From Ceriagrion tenellum (Eukaryota; Arthropoda; Insecta; Odonata; Coenagrionidae), in assembly GCA_963169105.1 (NCBI GenBank), contig OY720633.1, positions 159,355,780 to 159,419,779 of the forward strand: a stretch of DNA of 64,000 bases, given 5' to 3'. The translations under genes and the position numbers were made by a program. Positions 54,161 to 64,000 of the stretch are shown piece by piece. The notes below the pieces were generated by a model. It saw only the letters and a list, made by a program, of their open reading frames with translations, was not told where the DNA came from and searched no databases. Numbering within the stretch: the first letter of the stretch is position 1; the number at the start of each line of letters is the position of its first letter.

Positions 54161-57100
54161 CTACTCGATGGCCGGGTAAAGTATTTAACGACCAAAAAGC
54201 CCGGAGTCGTTCAAGTAATTGCCGAGGGATCGAAAAGATTAGTGAATAACGAGATGAGCCCGATGCAGGGAAAACTATTATTTGCTTTAATTATTAAGTT
54301 AGAGATTCCAACTCCTTTGTTTAATATGTGCAACGCTAAATATTGAGGCTGAATAGCGCCCCATTTTTTGCAAGGAATGAATGAACGCGTATTTGATACC
54401 CTCAAGCACGCATTTAATAACTATCATAATGTTGAACTCGATGGATAAATTTTTCTTCTTCTAAATTTGCACTGTAAAAAGGGTAATGATTACGTGAGTT
54501 AGGCTAAATCAATATATTAATAATTAATATCATTTCACATGTCCGTCTGTCAGGCCGTCCGCCCATCGTTCAGTTACGCACGTTTGAAGGAGTTCCAGGA
54601 GGAGGATAGGATGTTGAAATTTGGAAGAGGTACTAGTCGTGAACCGGCCGGATGAATGAGAAAACCATGTAAAACAGTTTAGATGATTCCTTGTTATTCT
54701 ATATTCTCAACTTAGAGCCCAGTAAGAAAACATTTGAACTGGAGTAGCGATTTATTTCTTTTTCCTATTTTAGATTACTTGCCGTCCAATTGTGGAGTTG
54801 AAAATTTTAAATTAATCTTTTTTGGTTTCTCTAAGAACGCATAGGTTGTTGGTTCAAAATATAGTTAAACTGCAAAAAAGCAATTGAAAGGGTATTTCAC
54901 CCCTAATTTTTTAGATTTTCACCCCATAAAAAAGTATTGAGTTCTGCGCAGTGGTTTATTTTCTTAATATTTTAAAATTCCTTTCACCCGCGATATAAGG
55001 CTGAAGTTTTTACAGTACGATGGTACAGTTTTTAATTCCTGCAATCAATTTACCTGAACGATTCGCTATTGTCTTAAATTTTTATTTTTGGCTCCCACAT
55101 AATCCTGATGCTATATAGTGAAATGTATATTGTATCCCAATAGGTAAATGCATTTTTCACGTCCTGGGGATATTTAAACCGTATGAAAGAGCTTAAATTT
55201 CCATTCTCATTAAATTTTAGTGGGTACCTTCTCTTAAGTGTATATATAAATAAAGCTGTGAAATATACATTTGTTGGTGTACTATGATATAAACAAAAAC
55301 TATTAAGTAAATAAATATTTGAGAATTGTAAAAATTATAATTACTTCTTGCATAAAAATATCAATTAAATAAAAATTACAGGTTTATGAAAACATACACT
55401 CAAATATTCGTATAATACCATAAAGTGGACTGGAAAGCCTTACACGTTTGAAATGAGGTCAAATTTACTAGAAAAAGTGAAAAGAAAGTGAGTATGGCGG
55501 TTTAAATAAAGCAATCGGGGAAAGAAATGTAGAATTACGGTCCAATTAAAAATACAATGATAGTGAAATGCTTATTAGCGAGCACAGTCGGCGCTGCTTT
55601 AAATTTCCAACATGAAAAGAAATAGTAACATTTGACCTAAGAGTGGAAAATATTTGACCGACGACAGTAAAATATAATTAACCTTGGAATGTAAATGAGG
55701 GAGAATATATGCAAAATAACGAAATTATAGTTTTGTATTCACAGAGGGAACAGTAATCAGCGAATATTACTATAGCCCCTACAACAGAGAACGATACATT
55801 TAACTCTGGATGGAAGGAAGAATTAAATGTGTTGAAAATTCTCCTTCACTATCATATTAACAATGGTGCAGAAAGCGAGTGACAAATAAAAAATGCATAG
55901 AAGGGGTAGCGTTAAAGGAGTCCTCAATTGAATATATAAAAGATGTACTGAGGATTCTGCTATTCACACTTACAGGAAGAAATGCTGATGAATGAAAAAT
56001 GAAACTGATGCCTTAAGTTCTTAATTAACCAATAACGATGATTTTTATTTGCCTGCACTCTAAATTGCAAGGAATTGGGAATAGTTAATGAAAGAAGTAT
56101 AAGATGACGAAAAAACTAGCAGTGCGAGATGATAAGCGGAATCAGTGTCAATATTTATTAATTACAGGGAATGAGAGAGTGCCGAAAAAATATTCTCCGA
56201 CCTGGGCTGAGACTTGGTTGGATTTCTCGCATACTCCAGGAGCCCTGGAAAGGTGTCTTCCTCAAGTGCGCAAGTGGTAAGTAATCGCTATGTATTTGAC
56301 ACGAAATGTAACAAAGGTAAGGAAAGTTTCATCACGCTCAGGTGCTGGGAGGAGGAAGGTGATTTAGAGTCGCCGATAGCGTGGGAGAGAGAGAGAGAGA
56401 TTTCCGAGTTCTCGGAAATCATAAGCCCTAAATCTGTGAAGATGAAAATATCGAAGCATCAAAAAATGTGACTATACAAAAAGAAAATATATCGAAATAT
56501 ATCGGACTGAATAACTTTTGCTGAGGATGAAATATGCTTTCACAATGGCGGAAAAAATCAGAATTCTGAAACTTCATTTTCATCACTTTTAATAAAAGGA
56601 GCTTGATCATCAGCAGCTGGCTAGCGATAAATCTCTGCACACGAGGGAGCGTTTATTGGATTATGCAAACAGTAAAAAAGCCACTGGATGTTGTTTGCTG
56701 GATCGGCATTGCTCGCGCATACATATCGTCGAATTTATGCGTGACACGGCGAAAGTTTTTGGTTCTACATTAATTTGCAGTCGCGCTCACCAGAAATTAA
56801 AATGAGAAAAATCGCGGATCGGCACGTTTTGCCCATCTTATGTCATCGCCACGTATTTATGCCAAGGTTCCAAAACGAAAGATAATTCTTTTACAAATTT
56901 TTAATGTGCGAAAACGTCACTGCTGCCTGATGATTTTAATACCATCGCTGGATATACTTTCAATCACTCATCAATCAAATAGTACGGCACTTAAACGTAT
57001 GCACATTTAATCTCTGATAGCCACAAATTACTGATTATTTTGAAAACTAGGGGAAGTGAGTGTTAGAGGAACTGATTTATATGTAATTATTATGAACGTA

Positions 57101-58294
57101 TTTCGAATTGAGGAGTAAAAAAGATTGTCACCGTATTGAATGAAATACTTTATAAGTCTAAAATGATGAATGACTCACCTGATCGAATTCAACTTATTGA
57201 TTTACGGGATACATTAGTCACCTACTCACATTTCCGTCGTGTTGGTTCTTATTATTTCAACGTAGCCTTTTATTTTCCGGTACAAAGTGGTCGCCTTAAC
57301 GCTCTATCCACTTTAATATTTTACTTCGAAGGAAATGCCTCTCAGAAGACGGTGGGAATACGTGCTTATCATGGCAGAGGAAAAGGTACCCGCCAGCCGT
57401 TCGACGATACGTTGTTTATAGACTACTAAGCTCCCATTTTGGAGAAGAGTTCAGAGAAGAACTTTTTTGAGTGTAAAATCTCTCCTCCGGCAGCACTATC
57501 CCTATTTCCTATGGATATCAAGTACTATCCAGGATTTAAAATGCTGTCCTTCACGATGTTGGCAACACTCTTTTTAGATGTAAAACGTTTCTGAATTCTT
57601 CAGATTGAAGTGCTGAGAGTATGTTTTCATCTAGTGGGCCAGAATACGTGATTAATTATCTCCTGCCGCTTCGTGCTCAATATTAAGTAAGTGGACGAAA
57701 CTCAATACTGCTATAGCCTTTGCAATACCCTCGGTTTCATTCAAGGAAATATCCCCAAATCGAGATGAGAGGTGAGACTAAGAAATTAAGCTGACATGCA
57801 CATCGACGCAACAAAAATAAGTCAGCCATCGCACGCAATACACGGAGGAGGTTGGGGAGTGGATGGTGATCATTCAGCGGAAAATGGAAAATGAGAATGA
57901 AGAGTATTGATCGAGATGAGAAAAAATGACCGATTAATACTGAAAAGTAGAGTTCTCTTTCACATTCGTCCCCACAGTGCCAAGCGTTGATGGGAAACTC
58001 TGCAATTGTTACGACCGACACAGAAATTCATGGAGATAATTGCAGGATCAAAAGTAGCTCGTAAAAAGCAATGAAAGCATTCAGAAAGCCATAAACCAGT
58101 TAAAATTCTCATCAATGAAGACCCAAAGTACTACAATGTTTGAATTTAGGGCATTTTTATGGCATGGAAATTTAAAAAAAATCTGATTTTTTTCTGAATT
58201 CTTAGCTATATGGTAAACATGTTAGTGCCGTTATTAATTGCAAGTTGTGAGAAATAATATTATATGAAATATAATATTAATAAATATATTAATA
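54161..58294. other. Noncoding DNA, 4.1 kb
   Basis: Very AT-rich between 54.8 and 56.2 kb. A GA microsatellite (GAGAGAGAGAGAGAGA) lies at about 56386-56401. The frames at 56214-56471, 57136-57429 and 57737-58021 have no motif. Confidence 0.4.
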
Positions 58295-58585
58295 TTCGCA
58301 TCAGCCCTTCCTGGACCTCTTCTCGTCACCCTCCGCTTTCAAATCCTTCCTTACTAACCAGGTCTGCAAATTAGTCCCACCTCCCCTGTCAACATTTCGC
58401 TAAGTCTCGGTCCAATTTCTCATGTTCCTTTGTATATATTCTATTTTCTATTATTATATCTGTTATTATTTTATATTTTGTTAAAGCTTATAATTTATTT
58501 GTTTGGTAGTCATCCAATGTTAAAAGCCTTAGTGCCGTTTTTGGGACTTTTTCAAATAAATTAATAAAATAAATAAATATCTAGT
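58295..58585 (+). mobile_element. LINE 3' untranslated region with AAATA tail
   Basis: The text runs from a pyrimidine-rich segment through GTCTCGGTCCAATTTCTC, a T/A-rich stretch and GCCTTAGTGCCGTTTTTGGG to an AAATAAATTAATAAAATAAA tail. The form (short 3' UTR with CCTTAGTGC..TTTTTGGGACTTTTTCAAATAAA and a microsatellite tail) is typical of CR1/Jockey-type LINE ends. No coding part remains. Confidence 0.45.
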
Positions 58586-61500
58586 TCGGTAGTTTTCTTC
58601 CAGTGGGCAAGTTGCAAGCAATGTGGATTAATTGTAAAATTCAGGGTTTCTTTTGTCTCTCGCTGTCGTATATATGCTTTAACGATGGGTATATTTACAA
58701 GGCGTCCAGTGAATCCCTATACTTTTATCCCTGAGTTTTTCAGGTAAATTTGACCATTTTCCAGGTTCTTATTGCATTTCATACCTAACACATTTCTTGA
58801 ATTTTCTGTTAAATTTGTATATTTTGGTTGTTTAAGAAACTCAAATTTTGGGACCTACATAGAGTTATGTTACAAGGAATAATGTGAATGAGTAAAGAGC
58901 GCGTTTTATTTCAAAGACCAAATGACGATCAATTTCATTGTTAGATATCTTATCTAACAAAGTTTTTTTTTTTTTTTTGAAATTTATGTGTAATAAACAA
59001 AGTGCTTCATTTCAATCGAGCGCCAACTGAAAATCTCGAAGTTCTGTCTTTAAAATTGATTAATATCAAGGGCCTATATTTTTAGCACCATAAGTCGTGG
59101 GCATAGGAGATGGGTAAGCCACAGCCATGACTTAGTTTCCGATTAATATTGCCTTTTGTAAAAGTACTAGTACAGTTTCAAGTTATTCAATAGAATTATT
59201 TATTATCTAATTAATCCCCACACAGTTTTATGCTTTGAATAGAGCTCTTTTAATTACCACCCGAATTTCCCGGAGCTAATTAAGTGCATTAATTCAGGAG
59301 TAGGTGTAGTAAGCCTTAGTTTACGTCTCTATTCCTTCTGCACCCTTTCCACTGAAACAAAGGAATCGTAGGCGGCGAGATGGAGCACAGTCCCGAGCAC
59401 GACATGGTGCGAATGGTGAACACAGTGGTGCTTTGAGCCGAGCAGAAGATATGCTTTGGCTCAGTTGTTACCCTCCTCTCTCTGCCTCAGTACAAATTAG
59501 TCGCAGTTCAATTTCCAGGGCTTTTCGGAAAATGCATAAAATTCCCTGAAATTTCCCTGAGTTTTCCAGGACTCAAGGTTTTCCCTGTTGTTCTGTTTTT
59601 CCAGGTCGCTGGACACAGTGATTTACCAACATGAATTGTGCTGTGTGAGGTAAGCTTATTTGCTGCCATTTACTACAGACCTTCTGTTTGAGGGTGCAAG
59701 GTGTGATAGGAGGTGTAGGATTTGCCATAGTGTGGGACTAATTTTCGGAAAAATGTCTTTTGATAAGAATCCAATTTATTTTTGTTAAAATAAAAAGACC
59801 TCGCGGAATAGCATATACGCCACGAATTCAACGAAAGATAAAAAAATTAGCTTAAAAGCCTGCCAGCAATAAGTAGCATATATTCTGCAGCGTGCGATTC
59901 GAGTTTCACAGAATGGTATGACGCATTATCAATATTCCATTACGTCTCAAGCAGAAAGAGATCTTCCTGGGAGATTATTTTTGTTTGGAAGAACTAGGTG
60001 TGACTTTAATACCATTCTTCATATCCAAGTTTATGCCAACAGAAACAATAGATGTTCAACCTCATCTAAACAGTGCACATACTTTTATTAGCGATTAATC
60101 TAGTTTTCAAATTGAGGCACCATTGTGGAACGTATTTTTCAAATCGACTGAATTCTTCACGGGCATTAGGGTGTAAATGTAAAATATTGACGGGAACAGT
60201 GGTACATTAGGCATACGAAAAATGGAGATTGGATGCGATGACCAATGTTTAAAAAAATGACAGCGAATACCAGCAATCTCAACGCTTTTTTCATTCTTCA
60301 CATATTAATGAGGGCAGTCAGGTTTATTTTTTGAGGTGATTAATCTCCCGTTGACTTGATGCTAACTTGAAATTGAATTAAAGATATTTTTCTGAGAGCC
60401 AATATTTTTTGCAATCATTGTTCTGTCGTTTGTTTACCGACTGCACAGGAGCCAATAGTTCTTAAGTATTAGAATTCCCTCAAAAATTAGAGGCGGTTTA
60501 ATTTGTTATAATGCACTACTTATATATGATAGTTCGAAATTATAACTTAGGGCTTTTATCACGTCTCCTGACATGTGAACTGAATTTTTACGGCAGTAGA
60601 ATTAGATCACTTTAACACCTTATCGCTGAACCGTTAAATTTCTGCACATTTACATTGCTCCGAATTTATAACAAGAGATGAAAGAAACCACGCGACGTTT
60701 CCACTGGGTTTTCTTTGAATGTGATGGACCTATCTTTTGACAATGTAGATCGCAAATACATGAGTGAGGTAGCCGCCTATTCTATGATGTTAACTTGATA
60801 CATTATCTCTGGGACTGTGAATCAGGTGAGCAAACAAGTAAAGTATTGCATATAGTGTAAATGAATACTTCTGTTCATCCAGCGATATTAAAATATAAGA
60901 TAAGAGGAAAAGAGATACGTATATTTAGAACTATACACAGAATTTATAGGTAGTAAAACTCATGGGTTCGGCATCTCTCTGCACTGAGCTATTCATCGAG
61001 CACTAAAATACGCTTTAGAGAAGGGGCTTCACATTTTTGATCAAGAGCCCACAACGTAATCGCATAGAATTAGCTGTAGAGTGTATCGGATGTCCAATTA
61101 TTCTAATAATTAACAAAATAGTTCCGGTTTAAGTCAACAGTTTACTACTTTTCTTTTTTCAAATAAATAATGGACACTTCTATGATAATGATTTGCTAAC
61201 GAGCACGCAGGGATGTTTCAACTAGACTTTTTCGTAATACATTGGCCTAGTAATCTAGATATTGGTGATAGGGATTTCAATAAGGTTAAGGAGACTTTTG
61301 TTGATAGGAAATCGCATTTCCAAAGAAGAATAAGCACATAAAATGTGAGTGTAGTCTCAGGATAATTAAGAAGAGAAATTAAACTAATGGCAGCTGTTCC
61401 ACTGCGGCTGAGGCCAAATTATTTGGGCTTCCCCTTTATTTAGGCCCTTGTCACGTGGTAATAGAGCTAGCAGAATTTCAAGGATATTCCCAAGCATGAT

Positions 61501-62089
61501 GGATTTCCAGTCCCGTGTGACATGGAAACAGCCCGCACGAGAGACAAGATTAATCGCTATTATATATTGGATGAGCTACTTAATCTTGTCATTGATGCGG
61601 TACTATTTTGATATTTGCTCCCACTTGGACCTGGAGGGCTTCGACCAATCATATTAGCTTTTACAGACACTGATTTTTTTTTGCGATTTTCACTTTCTGA
61701 AATCAGCGCCATCTACACCTCTTTTTGGGTATCGGTAGTTTTCAAGATACGAAATCAACAATACCTAAATTACAATGTCACAACTGCTGTTATGGTCGTC
61801 TGCTGTCATGGATTGGTTGATATAACGTAGAAATAGACATGCGTTTAGAGACGAATGAAAAAACCTCTGCCACGCCACTTTAGGTCGAATGATCGCGTGA
61901 AATCTCTAGGACGGCAAAAATCATACTGGATTCCGTCCTTAATATATCTTACCGGCTAGTGTAGTAGGTCTTGCGCTGGATCTGGTGTCGTGCGAAACAG
62001 ACTTAAGCTTACAGTCAACCGTTCGTGTGGGAAATATCATTCCATCATTTTTGTGAACTCAATGGTATTTCTACAGGACGGTTTAACCT
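58586..62089. other. Noncoding DNA, 3.5 kb
   Basis: A poly-T run lies at 58961-58977, preceded by a 9 bp hairpin (TGTTAGATA...TATCTAACA, about 58940-58960). CTGAGTTTTCCAGG-like words occur near 58733-58770 and 59560-59610. No gene is visible. Frames near 60107-60301 and 61448-61830 have no motif. Confidence 0.4.
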
Positions 62090-62400
62090 GAAGTGAGAGA
62101 ATCGTGCGCGAGGCCAGGTGAACGAGCCGCACAGCGCTCGTGCGACCCGAAGACCTTTTGTGTGTTTACTCAGGAGAGCAATGATGCTTTTTTAATTTCA
62201 CCTTTTGTGGACGTGCATTGCAATGGTCTCTCTTCACAGCGCTGACAGAGGGAGGATAGAGCGGTTGGTGGAGGGGCAAGAGACAGAGGGGAAGAAGCGG
62301 GGAAGGGGAAGAGAAGTCACTGCGCTAATGCACCCAAATTCTCTCCAAGATTTACAATTACACGGGAGTTCGGAGTGCTTTCAACCCGCGTGCTCGCACG
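62090..62400 (+). other. GC-richer block ending in strong 5' splice site
   Basis: The block rises in GC and ends CTCGCACG|GTAAGTAAC at 62400/62401, a near-consensus donor. The frame through it (62205-62408) reads RIERLVEGQETEGKKRGRGR then HPNSLQDLQLHGSSECFQPA. A CTACAG|GACGG acceptor-like site lies near 62078. It could be a first or internal exon. The protein is not recognisable and the frame has no domain. Confidence 0.25.
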
Positions 62401-62913
62401 GTAAGTAACAAGGCGGAGCAGAACATCTGAGGTTTCGTGACGTATCATCATAATTCTTCGGAGAGCTCTTATAGAGCCGTTTGGCCCGTGGAAAAAATAG
62501 CAGTCTCGCTCTCGGACACACCTGGGCGTCAATGGTTTGGCACAGTGCGAAGCAATCGATGTGCTCGGCTTCCTTCACCCATATCCCGATCAGAATTTAT
62601 TCTCTTACACTCCATCCAAATGAATGCTATGAAAAGTTAACCCAACGTAACATTGCATTACGCTAAACAGTGGTACATGAGTAGTAGGAATGAGTGTTTG
62701 TCTACGGAAGCGAAAATCACAGCGTACGAAAGTGTTCTACACCTGACATCATTATGGGGAAGCGAAAGCTGAGTATGTCAAGATAACATAGGAGAAGGCT
62801 AAATGCAGTGAGAGTAGGGCACCTGAGAAAGGTTCGCGGGAAAAGTAGGATAGCTAAAGTTAGTATTGTGTAAGTAATGAAAGAGCATGGGTTACATACT
62901 CCGGTAACGGACA
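62401..62913. other. Noncoding DNA
   Basis: If the block before it is an exon this is intron. No gene is seen; short overlapping frames on both strands lack motifs. Confidence 0.4.
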
Positions 62914-62946
62914 TTATTATATATATATATATTATTTATATATATA
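62914..62946. repeat. TA microsatellite
   Basis: An interrupted TA run sits at the left edge of a region that is duplicated about 384 bp downstream. Confidence 0.85.
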
Positions 62947-62992
62947 AAGCTACAAAACTAACTGACTCATCAAAACTCCTGGGGCATTTCTA

Positions 62993-63105
62993 AACGAGCC
63001 AGGTGGGTGAAATTTTCAGGGTAGAGTTGAAATCATGTGTCGAGTTGGGAAAAAATCGAAAAAGTTAAGGCTTCTATTTATTGCAATCGATAGCTTTACA
63101 TGGGA
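62993..63105. repeat. Diverged direct repeat, copy 1
   Basis: Shared phrases with copy 2 in the same order: CGAGCCAG, TTTCAGGG, GAGTT, ATGTGTCGA, AGGCTTC and TTATTGCAATCGATAGCTTT (63078). The offset is 384 bp at the last, longest match of 24 identical bases. Confidence 0.75.
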
Positions 63106-63376
63106 TTATATGGGAAAAAATGAAAAATTTTAGTGTGGACCTTTTTTCTTTCGTTCATTAAAATATGAAATAATTGAGCTACAAGACTGATTCTTTCACA
63201 AATATGAGGATGAATGTTTGAAAAATCTTATTCTTGCAATCGATTCTTCCCTACCTACCGTAAAACTGATATTTGTAAACTTTTATCTGGGATTTTAGAA
63301 ATTTTTTCACTTTCGTTGCTATGGATATATTTCTCCATTGTCGCCGGGCCGAGTGTCGATTCGAGGTCTGGAACTC

Positions 63377-63489
63377 AGCGAGGCGAGCCAGTTTCAGGGG
63401 AGGGTTAGAGTTATGTGTCGATATTGTATAAAAGTTTAAAAAATATCGATTAGGCTTCGAGTTATTGCAATCGATAGCTTTACATATAT
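63377..63489. repeat. Diverged direct repeat, copy 2
   Basis: Partner of 62993-63105. The last phrase is at 63462-63485. A shorter relative (TTGCAATCGATTCTT, about 63234) lies between the copies. Confidence 0.75.
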
Positions 63490-64000
63490 GAGTTAGGTAC
63501 ACTAAGTGCATGTTATTTAGTCTTCTTTATACCATTTTTTGCGCTGCTAAATACTGCGTATAATATCTTCAACTTTTTCCTAACCTCTACCGTAGCTGTG
63601 ATGGCCAATTTCAAACAACCAAGCTTCATGATATTGTAATTATCATTAAAATAACATGCAGTCCATGTAGAAGATTGGAAGAGAAAAATTGAATATGAAA
63701 ATTAGTATATTAAAAATCTCGATTCCGATCGAATTCCTATAGTAAAATTCTTCTTGTGTGCTCTTATTAAGTATGCTGTACTGAAATGAAATATCTAACG
63801 TAGAAGAGTGTCTTATATGCCGTCCCGTCAAATGAGGTTATGATGATCTTCCAGTGGTTCCACGTTCGTTTCGGTATCCTGATTATGGTATTTTGAAAAG
63901 TCGTTAATAGCCGGTTGACATACAATATAAGTGTGTACTAGAACTGTCTGGTATCCATACCTCATGGGGCGCGTATTTTATTTCCGAGAATTATACTTTT
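63490..64000. other. AT-rich noncoding DNA
   Basis: No gene or repeat is seen up to the window edge. Confidence 0.5.

Noticed and set aside
1..64000. CRISPR array, bacterial operons or prophage
   Set aside because: No regularly spaced direct repeats with unique spacers, no dense long genes and no ribosome-binding sites; the content is clearly eukaryotic.

Overview
This is eukaryotic DNA, almost certainly from an arthropod and most likely an insect. It is AT-rich. It has no long intact host reading frames, no ribosome-binding sites and no operons. It carries decayed non-LTR retrotransposons of several clades (R2/R4-like, CR1/L2-like, RTE-like), a mariner-type remnant, a hAT-like element, a piece of a Helentron-type endonuclease, a tRNA-derived SINE and many small inverted-repeat elements. 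I can place it no closer than arthropod/insect. Every product name is a motif call made by eye.

Layout. 1-875 is plain AT-rich DNA. 876-4610 is a GC-richer R2/R4-type LINE on + with an N-terminal region, a reverse transcriptase and a C-terminal restriction-like endonuclease, broken by frameshifts. 5.2-6.8 kb holds near-perfect palindromes, a minus-strand endonuclease fragment of Helentron type and a ~100 bp tandem array. 7.05-9.15 kb is a 5'-truncated CR1/L2-like LINE on -. It abuts an RTE-like LINE on + at 9.16-11.2 kb. A second CR1/L2 copy lies at 15.1-16.28 kb, directly behind an SGNH-esterase-like fragment. A third, degraded 3' piece lies at 49.1-49.5 kb. 19.0-19.9 kb carries a 177 bp direct duplication. 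23.3-23.7 kb is a 0.44 kb mariner-type element. 29.1-30.6 kb is another LINE relic, and LINE 3' tails lie near 11.9, 26.9, 40.0, 45.5 and 58.4 kb. 47.6-48.5 kb is a hAT-like element with an internal 68 bp minisatellite. The last kilobase contains a diverged direct duplication.

Host genes. One segment looks like a real host coding exon: 27662-27806 on the minus strand. It is a GC-rich 145 bp block open in one frame, between a polypyrimidine-tract acceptor and a CGG|GTGAGA donor. If so, much of the window may be introns of one large gene. Two weaker exon or promoter candidates lie at 46.08-46.4 kb and 62.09-62.4 kb. I found no intact tRNA, no rRNA, no CRISPR array and no complete autonomous transposon.

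How it fits together. The window records repeated insertion and decay rather than a gene pathway. Its most informative parts are element boundaries: target-site duplications, terminal repeats and palindromes. I did not find a clearly new biological system. The best candidates for something undescribed are the hairpin-bounded endonuclease block at 5.2-6.8 kb, the esterase/RT juxtaposition at 16.28 kb, and the hAT-like element whose tandem array is open in all three forward frames.
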